Shown here one piece after another: positions 40,301-49,632 of a stretch of 64,000 nucleotides of DNA. A program made the translations under genes and the position numbers. Below the pieces are notes generated by a model. The model was not told the origin of the DNA, searched no databases, and saw only the letters and a program-made list of their open reading frames with translations. The stretch comes from Antedon mediterranea. Lineage: Eukaryota; Echinodermata; Crinoidea; Comatulida; Antedonidae. The stretch is from contig NC_092672.1 in assembly GCF_964355755.1 (NCBI RefSeq), positions 19,094,501-19,158,500 on the forward strand, in the 5' to 3' direction. Position 1 is the first letter of the stretch. Each line of letters opens with the position of its first letter.

Positions 40301-42924
40301 AACTTAAAGCAACTCGCTGTAACGTTGCGTCGACAGGAAAACAGGCTTAAATACTGTTTGTGATATGTTTAATATGCATAATAACTTTTAGACCAAAAAA
40401 ATCCTGCTCCCAGCCACCTAAAAATGTGTGCTCATTCTGTAAACAAATTAAAATTGCAATAATCAATTAAAAAAAAAACCTTGATCAGTTTCAAGGTGAC
40501 CTTATGAAATAATTACCAAAGCTGATAAATATTTGGGAGCTTTCAATTTTCGACGACATAGGTTAAATAAATTGATGTGTCGTCAGTAGTTTCCTGGACC
40601 TAAACCATCAAAACGGTGTCGAGAAGTGTAGTGACGAAACGCGTCACTATATTCCCGCATGCGCACAGTGGATTAACATGACTTTGGTCGTCACAATATT
40701 CCTGCATGCACACAGTGGATTAACATGACTTTGGTCGTCACAATATTCCTGCATGCGCACAGTGGATTAACATGACTTTGGTCGTCACAATATTCCTGCA
40801 TGCGCACAGTTGATTAACATGACTCTGGTCGTCACAATATTCCTGTATGCTCACAGAAGATTAACATGACTCTGGTTGTCACAATATTCCTGCATGCGCA
40901 CAGTGGATTAACATGACTTTGGTCGTCACAATATTCCTGCATGCGCACAGTTGATTAACATGACTCTGGTCGTCACAATATTCCTGCATGCGCACAGTTG
41001 ATTAACATGACTCTGGTCGTCACAATATTCCTGCATGCGCACAGTGGATTAACATGACTTTGGTCGTCACAATATTCCTGCATGCGCACAGTTGATTAAC
41101 ATGACTCTGGTCGTCACAATATTCCTGTATGCTCACAGAAGATTAACATGACTCTGGTCGTCACAATATTCCTGCATGCGCACAGTTGATTAACATGACT
41201 CTGGTCGTCACAATATTCCTGCATGCGCACAGTTGATTAACATGACTCTGGTCGTCACAATATTCCTGCATGCACACAGTGGATTAACATGACTTTGGTC
41301 GTCACAATATTCCTGCATGCGCACAGTGGATTAACATGACTTTGGTCGTCACAATATTCCTGCATGCGCACAGTTGATTAACATGACTCTGGTCGTCACA
41401 ATATTCCTGTATGCTCACAGAAGATTAACATGACTCTGGTCGTCACAATATTCCTGCATGCGCACAGTTGATTAACATGACTCTGGTCGTCACAATATTC
41501 CTGCATGCGCACAGTTGATTAACATGACTCTGGTCGTCACAATATTCCTGCATGCACACAGTGGATTAACATGACTTTGGTCGTCACAATATTCCTGCAT
41601 GCGCACAGTGGATTAACATGACTTTGGTCGTCACAATATTCCTGCATGCGCACAGTTGATTAACATGACTCTGGTCGTCACAATATTCCTGTATGCTCAC
41701 AGTAGATTAACATATATGTTTCTCTTGTCCGTCCCCATCTTGAATACTGTAGTGTTGTGTCTAATTCGTTTTCGTCTGTTCATAGTACCCGTCTTCAAAG
41801 AGTCCAAGATCGTTTTGTTCGTTTTGTGTATTCTACTTGTCACTGTCCTCCTTTGTCTGTCTCTCTTCCTTCGCTTGTCTCTCGTCGTTCTATGTTCGAT
41901 CTTCAGTTTTTGTATAAATGTATGAATTCCCGTTTCAATTGTAATTTTATCTCCTTGTTTTCCTTTCATGTTAAAGCTGTTGGTTGTCGTACTCGTAATT
42001 TCAAATGTAATCTTCTTTATGTGCCGTATTGTCGTGTTAATGTTACCAAGAATGGATTTATTTCACGTATTTGTCTTCTTTTTAATAATTGTGTTTTTAA
42101 AGATAATTCTATTGATCTCTTTTTTGACCGTTATAATTGTTTTTGTAATAAAATTAGTAAAATTGTATAAATTTGTATTGCTAGATTTTAAGATTTATAT
42201 ATATTTTTATATGGTATAGTTTATTCCATTCTGTAAGGGGCGGGTTTCCCGCTGTTGAATGAGTTTGAATAAAATAAAATAAATAAATAAAACATGACTC
42301 TGGTCGTCACAATATTCCTGCATGCGCACAGTAGATTAACATGACTCTGGTCGTCACAATATTCCTGCATGCTCACAGTAGATTAACATGACTCTGGTCG
42401 TCACAATATTCCTGCATGCGCACAGTAGATTAACATGACTCTGGTCGTCACAATATTCCTGCATGCTCACAGTAGATTAACATGACTCTGGTCGTCACAA
42501 TATTTTCGCATGCTCACAGTGGATTAACATGACTCTTGTCGTCACAATATTCCTGCATGCTCACAGTGGATTAACATGACTCTGGTTGTTACAAATTGAA
42601 AGCTCCTTAATCCTGATATTTTTTAATTTGTTATTTTTTTAGGATGAATATGAAGACGTAGATGCTGTTTATACAGAAGAAAAATCGCAACTGAATGAAC
42701 TTGAAGAGAGATTCAAAACACTTGAGGCAGAATACAACACAATTGTAGAGGAGCGACGAATTTCAAAAGAGAAAAAAGAACGAGAGGAACGAGAGCTGTC
42801 TTTGATGATCAAAGCAGCAACTGTTGTACAAGCTTTCTGGAGATCATACAAATGCAGAAAAGCCCTTAAAGCAAAGAACAAAAAGAAAGGAAAAAAGGGG
42901 AAAAAGAAAAGCGGAAAGAAATAA
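36415..42924 (+). CDS. DRC10: Dynein regulatory complex subunit 10 (IQ motif-containing protein D)
   Basis: Four exons, all phase 0, encode 491 residues matching IQCD/DRC10, a subunit of the nexin-dynein regulatory complex that links doublet microtubules and tunes dynein in motile cilia (family knowledge). Matching blocks: KLTTVESQRVLASLDESIKR and VEIVTLLPFI near residues 62-102, LVELKGFILEKLLTTPLEDK near 240-260, EKQQQADLKNS in exon 2, RKYKIETEVENWIQKYD in exon 3, and a C-terminal IQ motif (AATVVQAFWRSYKCRKALK, about 456-474) followed by a Lys/Gly-rich tail. The middle is predicted coiled coil. Length and order agree with vertebrate IQCD. The ATG at 36415 is the first in frame. A possible ATTAAA polyadenylation signal lies near 43257. 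Introns 2 and 3 are expanded by minisatellites. Confidence 0.95.
37294..37432. repeat. Three-copy 43-46 bp tandem repeat spanning the exon 1 donor
   Basis: CTGAGGTTGGTTTACTGTGT, a variable GT run and GAAAAGGACTTA are repeated three times. The first copy supplies the last codons of exon 1 and its splice donor. Confidence 0.9.
37762..37995 (+). CDS. DRC10: DRC10 exon 2
   Basis: 234 bp, acceptor TTCATATAG, donor GTAATG. It encodes ITKRNDEIRKLKSDLHQIEK to HRKSELALRK, coiled-coil sequence matching the middle of IQCD (RTKLEAEKQQQAD). Confidence 0.93.
38341..39000. repeat. 55-bp minisatellite, exactly 12 units
   Basis: Twelve head-to-tail units of 55 bp (TGAACATGATCAGTCAACGA, then CAGCATACAGGTTAGCCTTA, then TGATGTGTGTATGGT), almost identical, differing mainly at GTGTGT/GTGTGC. 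It lies in DRC10 intron 2. Confidence 0.98.
39627..39698 (+). CDS. DRC10: DRC10 exon 3
   Basis: A 72-bp exon, acceptor TTATTACAG, donor GTGAGT. It encodes RKYKIETEVENWIQKYDQDM then GERQ, the most strongly conserved block of the protein. Confidence 0.95.
39802..40346. mobile_element. 545-bp TTAA-flanked MITE
   Basis: The TIRs read AGCCTGTTTTCCTGTTGATG and, from the right, GCCTGTTTTCCTGTCGACGC, both extending through CGAGTTGC (about 40 bp). TTAA flanks both ends (39798-39801 and 40347-40350), the duplication typical of piggyBac and Kolobok superfamilies. No coding content. It lies in DRC10 intron 3. Confidence 0.8.
40630..41713. repeat. 47-bp minisatellite with 282-bp higher-order period, left part
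   Basis: About 23 units of 47 bp (GATTAACATGACTxTGGTCG, then TCACAATATTCCTGCATGCG, CACAG). A diagnostic variant (GTATGCTCACAG, followed by AAG or TAG) starts its CACAG at 40852, 41134, 41416 and 41698, each exactly 282 bp (6 x 47) apart. The array has therefore been expanded in six-unit blocks. It is interrupted by a LINE at 41714. Confidence 0.97.
41714..42290 (+). mobile_element. 5'-truncated LINE inserted in the 47-bp array
   Basis: Foreign sequence beginning within a reverse transcriptase frame and ending in an AATAAAATAAAATAAATAAA-type tail. The five bases AACAT flank both ends (41709-41713 and 42291-42295), and removing the element restores the repeat unit GATTAACATGACTC. The 3' UTR includes GGGGCGGGTTTCCCGC. 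Truncation at the 5' end, a simple-repeat tail and a short target duplication are classical LINE insertion features. Confidence 0.92.
41715..42170 (+). pseudogene. LINE reverse transcriptase C-terminus (partial ORF)
   Basis: 152 codons open from the truncation point: YVSLVRPHLEYCSVVSNSFS, then RLQRVQDRFVRFVYSTCHCP, then RRSMFDLQFLYKCMN, ending ...NKISKIV and TAA. LVRPHLEYCS followed by RLxxVQxRFxR and a DLxFLYKxxN block is typical of the thumb/C-terminal region in CR1/L2/Jockey-group non-LTR elements (family knowledge). The frame has no internal stop, suggesting a fairly recent insertion, but the catalytic core is absent. Clade assignment is tentative. Confidence 0.85.
42291..42590. repeat. 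47-bp minisatellite, right part (about 6 units)
   Basis: Continuation of the array after the LINE, with units carrying GTAGATTAAC and GTGGATTAAC variants. It ends about 50 bp before DRC10 exon 4. Confidence 0.95.
42643..42924 (+). CDS. DRC10: DRC10 exon 4 with IQ motif and stop
   Basis: 282 bp after a TTTTTTTAG acceptor, opening DEYEDVDAVYTEEKSQLNEL. It contains the IQ motif VQAFWRSYKCRK, a probable calmodulin-type binding helix, and ends in a Lys-rich tail and TAA. Human IQCD likewise ends with an IQ motif and a Lys/Gly tail. Confidence 0.95.
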   Translation, partial: DEYEDVDAVYTEEKSQLNELEERFKTLEAEYNTIVEERRISKEKKEREERELSLMIKAATVVQAFWRSYKCRKALKAKNKKKGKKGKKKSGKK

Positions 42925-43378
42925 CTTGTGCTTATCATAAGTTACAAATGTATAAATCAAAGTACATGTACATACCAGATCAATATACATTATTGTTTAT
43001 TATTTCATGATTTTCAAAAATGTTTGTAATTGTATAATTATTTTGCATAAAGAGTACTGTATCAGCAATCTGAATTTTCATGTTCAAATTTGTGGAGAAT
43101 TTTATTAGGAAATGATGAATAATTATTGATCCATATTTCATCCAGTAGTGAGCCTTGCTTGTAATCTGAAGGATATCACTAATTTTCGTATACTGATACT
43201 TCCTTTTGATAGATTAATAGTTTTGTTGTTAAATATTTCTTGGATGTTGTCATGATATTAAAGAGAAAAGCATCTTGCTGTTATTATTAACCACTACCCT
43301 CTTTAACGTTTTCATTGGTGGAAGCTGTATACGCGCGTACGTTGCGTTGGGAACCTATTAGCAAACGCTCGCGTAGAC

Positions 43379-44863
43379 ATGACGTCGCTGGCAACACGTT
43401 GTCTATGTTACCGACTACTCATCTGCAACAAGAACAACGATGTTCCATCTTCAACGGCAAAAGATACGAACATTACAAAATCCTCTGATAAAATGGCATT
43501 TCAACGATTCGATGGTGTCGGTCAAAAAATACAAGTAAACGAGAAAATAATAGAACAGCCGAACTTTAAATTGTCTTCAATTGAACATCTTCGCATTGCT
43601 ATAATCAAAGGTGAGTTTGAACAATGCAAGCACATTCTTGAAAACCACCGGAAAATAAATATCAATGAACATCAACTTGGCGGAATTGCTGATCCGGCAC
43701 AGAAGATCAGTCAATATGAAGAATGTTTTGGACCTTCTGGATTTCATTCACCAACAGCAGAAAGTGTTCGTGAAAGTTCAGCTCTTCATGTTGCTGTTGT
43801 CTACCGTCGTCCAAAGATCATAAAGCTACTCCTTCAGGAAGGTGCAGATCCAAATGCATTGGATAAACATAAAAGAACACCTTTGCATTTAGCTGTTCTC
43901 TATTGGCCACGAGGACTTATATCATACGACAGTATACCTGAGGATTGCTCTCCGGATATGTTAAATTACGTGGAGTATTTGAGACTTATAGACCGTCGCT
44001 GTTGTGTAACTGTTGAACACCTATGTTTACATGGTGCAAATTTTGATACCAAAGTTGATGGAAAGTACACGCCATTACACTGGGCTTGTAAGTACAACGT
44101 GCCTAATGCCATCAGAACATTACAGAGATGCGGTGCAGACTTAGAGTACCGAATTGATGACGAAGATGGACAGACACCTCTTCTTGTAGCAGCTCAAAAT
44201 GGCAGCCTTGCCGCCATTGAAGCACTCATAGAGTGTAATGCAAATTTAATGGCAAAGTCGTCTAAAGGATGGACAGCACTTCACTACATCTGCCACTTCT
44301 CGTTTAGTCACAAGGAAAATATAGTCGGGTTACTTCTTGAGTTTGGACTAGATCCAAACGCTAAGGATATTTATCAAAGGACAGCTTTGCATTTTGCAGC
44401 AGAAAAAGGACTTAATTTTACTACGGAACTGTTACTGCAATTTGGTGGTGACGTCATGATTAAAGACTGTTATGGTGTTAGTCCATTTCAAGCGTTTCTT
44501 AACAATCCTTGTAATATACAAAAACCTACTTTACTCATTGACTTAATGAATGACACATCACAATTTCACATTCACCAAGGGAACATTCCTCCTTTGCTGC
44601 AATCACCGATGCTGAAAGCACTTAAAACAATCCTGTTAAAAGAGTCGCAAGAACCAGCTTCTTTACAGCGTCTATGTAGATGTGTCATTCGTCGTAATAT
44701 ACGTCCTATGCCAATTCACAGAGAAAGTTTTACAGACTGGTTACCACTACCCCGGTACCTTGAAGACTGCATCCACTCAGACCTGCATATATTGACAGTT
44801 CCATGGGCTGAATCAAGTAGAATTGCATTTAATATATTATTTAAAAATTCTCACGATATGTAG
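43379..44863 (+). CDS. Ankyrin repeat and SOCS box protein (ASB family)
   Basis: Single uninterrupted frame of 494 codons. Ankyrin repeats: about 132-161 (SALHVAVVYRRPKIIKLLLQ, GADPN), 165-224 (TPLHLAV with a roughly 35-residue insert, then LCLHGANFD), 229-258, 264-293, 297-329 and 333-362. A C-terminal SOCS box at about 427-466 shows the elongin-binding BC box (SLQRLCRCVIRR) and a Cul5-type LPLP motif (LPLPRYLEDCI). ASB proteins are substrate receptors of Elongin B/C-Cullin 5 ubiquitin ligases (family knowledge); I cannot assign a specific ASB number or substrate. The first 38 residues are less protein-like, and Met39 (43493, MAFQRFDGVGQK) is a plausible alternative start. It follows DRC10 by 454 bp on the same strand. 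An AATAAA signal lies at 44897. The lack of introns is unusual for the family but the frame is intact. Confidence 0.9.
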   Translation: MTSLATRCLCYRLLICNKNNDVPSSTAKDTNITKSSDKMAFQRFDGVGQKIQVNEKIIEQPNFKLSSIEHLRIAIIKGEFEQCKHILENHRKININEHQLGGIADPAQKISQYEECFGPSGFHSPTAESVRESSALHVAVVYRRPKIIKLLLQEGADPNALDKHKRTPLHLAVLYWPRGLISYDSIPEDCSPDMLNYVEYLRLIDRRCCVTVEHLCLHGANFDTKVDGKYTPLHWACKYNVPNAIRTLQRCGADLEYRIDDEDGQTPLLVAAQNGSLAAIEALIECNANLMAKSSKGWTALHYICHFSFSHKENIVGLLLEFGLDPNAKDIYQRTALHFAAEKGLNFTTELLLQFGGDVMIKDCYGVSPFQAFLNNPCNIQKPTLLIDLMNDTSQFHIHQGNIPPLLQSPMLKALKTILLKESQEPASLQRLCRCVIRRNIRPMPIHRESFTDWLPLPRYLEDCIHSDLHILTVPWAESSRIAFNILFKNSHDM

Positions 44864-44896
44864 GTAAAGTAGTATCGAAACTATATTTTTTTTGCT

Positions 44897-44902
44897 AATA
44901 AA
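44897..44902 (+). terminator. AATAAA polyadenylation signal of the ASB gene
   Basis: A canonical hexamer 34 bases after the stop codon, followed by T/GT-rich sequence (TGTGTTTTAAGATGTTGTTC) 20-50 bases later, as expected of a cleavage/polyadenylation region. Confidence 0.6.
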
Positions 44903-47496
44903 CCATTTTCCCTATGTACGTTAATCTGTGTTTTAAGATGTTGTTCTTTGTTTTATTTTAACCAGTCTCTTGTCCATTTTAAAAATCATATGCTCGGACG
45001 GACATGTTCTTTTTTAAAAATGTTTTATCTAAATAAATTAATAATAATAATATAGGCCTACACGTATTCTATAAACATTATGAAAATCATTTTAGGTTGG
45101 GGATAGCTTTCTTAGTTCCTTATAAAAAGGACACGAAATAAAATGGGTTTCGTCGTCCACCCAACAGGAATAATCACAATAAAACACATTATAATAATAT
45201 TCACATTTAGAATCCATACAGTACTTTATCTTGCGATAACCAAACATTTACGGCTTGGTAAATGAATTATTCTTACGAAACTATAATTGAAACGTAACTT
45301 CAAGCACACAAAAGAAATTGCTTTGAAATAACATGGAAACAAATATTTCTCCATGGAAATACTAAACGAGAAATGGATAGAACTTGTAAGAATAGGCTGT
45401 ATACTCCAAACACATGCAAAATTCCAAAAATATAAGTAATAAACAATTAATTTTTATTTTTATCATTACTGTAAATAATCATTGTATATATTTTATAATT
45501 TATATTTATATTGGTCTTGTTTTTTTTGTTTGTAAAAATCTTCTGTAATATTATACCTTATTGTGGTTACCATTATAACAAATGTACGATTGATTGAATA
45601 AAGTTCACATATAAAAAAAAAAAAACCTTATCGAATCAACATAAATGTACCCTATGGAATCACGTAGTGTGCGCCTGTTATGCCTTTTTTTGTTGTTGGA
45701 GGGGAGAGGGTGTAAAATTCATTTTTATCTTCTTTTTACCGACGAATATTGCTGATTTCGTGGATGGAGAGGAGAACTAACAAGTACCGTACAGTACGTA
45801 CTGGATAAACTGGAAGGCTTTGCAAGGTAAACGATCACGAGAAGGGCAAAACAGAAATTTCGTCAACATGACTCTTGTGGAAAGGCCTTGTACAACAATA
45901 GCACGATAAGTATCGATTATAACTAGAAATTATGCATTTTTCTTACGTAAAACAAAAGATACAATGATTTTATTGTTCTTACTGATCGTGACGTCAATTA
46001 TTGATTGGATTAAAAAAACAAAATATTTTTTCGAAGACAACATAAATGGTTATCCTATAGGCCTAATAGAATAAAAATGTTCTTTTGTATTTTGTAAAAT
46101 CTCGTTCTGTCAAAACTGTCAGTTTTTTTAGCAGTTTTTTGTTTTTTCTATTCAAATAACTTGTGTGTAGTATGAATACCCAAATTTGTTCTAAACTTCC
46201 TGTCATTGTTTATGCCATGTGTTCTGATCTTGACTCTGCCGTTCCTCAAACCAACATGCTTGAAACTTATAACGCCCTCAAATGAATGTCAAAAATATAG
46301 ACTACTGAAGAGCCTCGGTTATACTAAATAAAATAATATTGCGAGGGACGTGTAGACAAGTCCTATGTAAGCTCTGAAGTAGCAGATTTTTTTTGGTAAG
46401 CATTATGGGTAGTGTCCATGAAAACGGTCTTTGAATGATATGTGATATTATTAAGCATCATGTGCTGGACGCTCATCGGAAGTAACGCGTCCGTATACTT
46501 TCATGTTTGACGTAAATTTAGACCTAGTGCCGTCTGAACATAACTACTGTCTTTCCATATGAAACGTTAAACACGTAGGCATTTTGTTTCTTATAACACA
46601 TGACCAAACATGATTTAACACTATAATGACTACGGTATTCATTATAATTAACTAGTATCTCTATTATCTCTAAAATCAAATGAGAACAAAAACTGCCTAC
46701 TTATCCACTAAAATCGATTAATAAATGATCATTATTATATTTATATGTAACCATAAAGAAAATTAAATGTAGTAGGAATAGCAATTCACTTAAATTCTAC
46801 TGAAATGCATCACTGTTTTTATTATTATTACAGTCATATATTGTCTTAGTCAATTGTCTACGTTTCTGTTTTCTAAGAGAACCTAAGAAAAAATACCGAG
46901 AAAAATGTCTAACCTGCCTCCCACTAACCAAACTAAATCTACAGTACCTTTTTGATTATTTCAAACATAGTTTTGCAGTTTATAAAATTTTCTTTTAATA
47001 ATAAAAAAAATAATCAAAAATGCTATTCTTGCCAATGTGCACTCCACTTACATTAAATCATCCGTAACAATTAAGTGAAATGGTTTAGTATGGTCGTACA
47101 AAAACAAGTGTAAAGATATTTTCAATTTTCATTCGGTTGAATTTATTGAAACGATGACGAATTCCTAAAAAATGCACGTTGATGGGGAACTATGAGCCGA
47201 ATAAGATGAATCAGCGTTAAGTTAGGTACACCCCATTGGTTAAAAGAGCTTTTACACGCCCTGTTGGCAAATCGTTTATGACAGCAGGAATTATGCTCAC
47301 TTGCTCCTATTTCTTGTACTAAAGTAGCTATCCAATCCAATCTTATCATTATCAAGATTTTGACAGTGGACATCCTCTATATGGTCTAGCATGCCTAACT
47401 ACGTTGTAAACATAACAATATATCAGCGATCTATTTTGCTATGCTCCAGGTTGTATCTGATATAGGCCTATCTCCAAACGTACTTTTTAAGTCATT
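44903..47496. other. Intergenic, AT-rich, mostly featureless
   Basis: The stretch at about 45470-45625 ends TTGATTGAATAAAGTTCACA followed by an A13 run and looks like a retroposed 3' end (signal plus genomic poly(A)). The rest shows no frames with protein character; the 76-codon frame at 47143-47373 is unconvincing. Confidence 0.45.
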
Positions 47497-47809
47497 TGAA
47501 TTGAATTGAAATATTTTATTTATACTGAGCGACCTCTTCAGTCAAAGACTGGTCTCCCAGAGGGCCCAGTTATGATCAGTGGCTGTGATGTAATAATAGA
47601 CCGGGGTAGCCCCTATTCGTCTCGAAAGATGTACTAGGTTTTTAAAGTGCACACGAGCTAGCTGTGTACACTGGACATAGGTTTATAGTTCTTATCCAAG
47701 AAGACTCGTTCTACCACCAGAACAATGGAGTAAGTGAGCCTCGAACCCCTGCCGATGTTATGGCTACGTAATTACGGTTCCACTGTCTAACCGCTCGGCC
47801 ACTCACTCA
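47497..47809 (-). mobile_element. tRNA-derived SINE, copy 2
   Basis: Same structure and strand as 1342-1662: A box GTGGCCGAGCGGTTA and B box GGGTTCGAGGCTCAC at the right, common body, and a TTCAATTCAATTCAA tail at the left. The two copies are roughly 90% alike by eye, differing by substitutions and single-base indels, so they are separate insertions of one family. Confidence 0.87.
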
Positions 47810-49440
47810 GACTCAGACAGACCAGAAGTTAAACATTCTTCTGGTCTGCATGGGCCCACATTCATTTGTCAATTACCGATTCTTTGATTACCAATATAAA
47901 TTAGAAAGGGAGCTTCTCAATATACAAACCCGGAGAACCGAATTGGCTTCCTCTGCATCTTCTTCTCCATCCACAAGACATTTCCTCTGCCATTAAGAAT
48001 GTATGTGCTAAGTTTTGTTGGTATAATTATGTTTTCAAATAAAATATAAAAATTTCACTGCGATATACAGTACCACAAGAGACACATATAATTGTATAAT
48101 GTTGAACAAAATGTAAATTTGTTAATCAATATTTTATTTATTCAGTATAGATACTCAAAATGCAACAGAAGTTGAGATTCTTCAGTTTAAAAAAAGAATA
48201 AAAATTAAACAATTATAAAAAATACAAGAAACAAACATCCAACAAATGCTTGATAATGATGAATATTGTTGACACAGCTTCATTCTAGGTTTCCAACCAA
48301 TTAAATACAAACAGAAGAATTGGCAGAAGCAGACGCTATAATATTAATTTACTTTATCTTTTTTCAATGGGGATTTTGGAAATTATTAATTAATTGTCAC
48401 TTCCAAGCTGGCTCATTAGGCTTTAAACAAATTACAACAATTCTACAATTTGACTGCTGTTTAGATAATAAACTTGGTCCTATAAAATGTTGTAAAATAT
48501 CATTACTAACCCAGCACCTGAATACCGTACTACTGTCGACAATTGTGTTTATGCGAGTGTTTATGAATCATTTTTTCCTCGAACTCTTAAGCGCAATTTA
48601 CCGAAATGCCTACAACAGTCCAGTTAGATACAAACCCTGTTGCAGCTCTCGGAAAAGAAAATTACCCCCGTTTCCCGACTAGCTGCGTCCTGGCTAACCA
48701 GACAACCAAAATATAGGTCATTTAACAAAAAGGTCATAACAAATCATAGTATTAATAGTTCACCGAACTGTTTTGAGTTTAAAATGATGTAATTTTTTTT
48801 CTCGAGTAACTGTTTCTGACAATTTTTAGAGAAAAATGACAAAACGTAAGTTAAAAACCTTTTATTCAATTTAAACGATTATTATACAAATCGTTAATAA
48901 TAAAGAACTTATACTTGAGTTTACACACTCGTTGTAAATTCGTTATTAGTGGGCGAAACATACCAACACATTATCATCAACACAATATGCTAATTTGTAA
49001 TTATTAGCCGGATTTTCAGAGATAATATAAGAAACATAGGTCTAATCACATAACTTTTGTTGAAATGAAAGAATTGTCGTAAATGTAAATGTCTAAGTTT
49101 TCTGAAGCATGTCACTCTGGAAATGTGTGTACTTGGCCATTCAGAACGGGCCTAATAGCTTACAGTAAGCAATACCTTTATATGAAATCCATTCACTGTT
49201 CAAAGTAAATCTTCAGAAGCCTTTAATTTCATAATGTATATTTTAAATTTTTGAAGCCATGCGCTTAAGTTCGAATTGTTTGAATAATGTGATTGAATAT
49301 AAACATTTTTTACGGTTGATGCTTTTAATTTACTCGATAGCATAAAGTTGAATTTAAAAAAGAACACTCAGTGATTTATTGATACTAACAATTTTAATCT
49401 CTTGTATCAATGTAGTCTCTTTAATCTATATATAAATCGC
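47810..49440. other. Intergenic stretch without recognised features
   Basis: The longest frame (48320-48682, 120 codons) has the low-complexity hydrophobic composition of translated AT-rich DNA and no recognisable motif. No repeats or TIRs were seen. Confidence 0.45.
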
Positions 49441-49443
49441 GCG

Positions 49444-49632
49444 TTAAGCTTGGTTCCCACTAGAAGGTAACGCAAGGACGTAAACGCAACGCAAGCGTTT
49501 TAACCAATGACAAGCGAAGTTATAGACCGTTAGCAATCACAAGCGAATAAGCCATCGCTTGTGATTGGTCAATTCACTTGCGTTGCGTTACGTCCTTCAC
49601 GGTGTTGCGTCGCTAGTGGGAACCACGCTTTA
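49444..49632. mobile_element. Short MITE, probably TTAA-type
   Basis: The ends read AAGCTTGGTTCCCACTAG and, from the right, AAAGCGTGGTTCCCACTAG; inside both ends lie GACGTAA/TTACGTC and GCAACGCAAG/CTTGCGTTGC words in inverted order. The left flank is TTAA and the right TTTA, so one copy of the target site may be mutated. Non-coding, GC-richer than the surroundings. Confidence 0.65.

Noticed and set aside
42669-42938. Minus-strand 89-codon frame
   Set aside because: Shadow of DRC10 exon 4, whose plus-strand frame matches a known family and has proper splice signals.
48320-48682. 120-codon frame as a membrane protein gene
   Set aside because: Hydrophobic composition is typical of translated AT-rich DNA; no motif, no splice context and no supporting neighbours.
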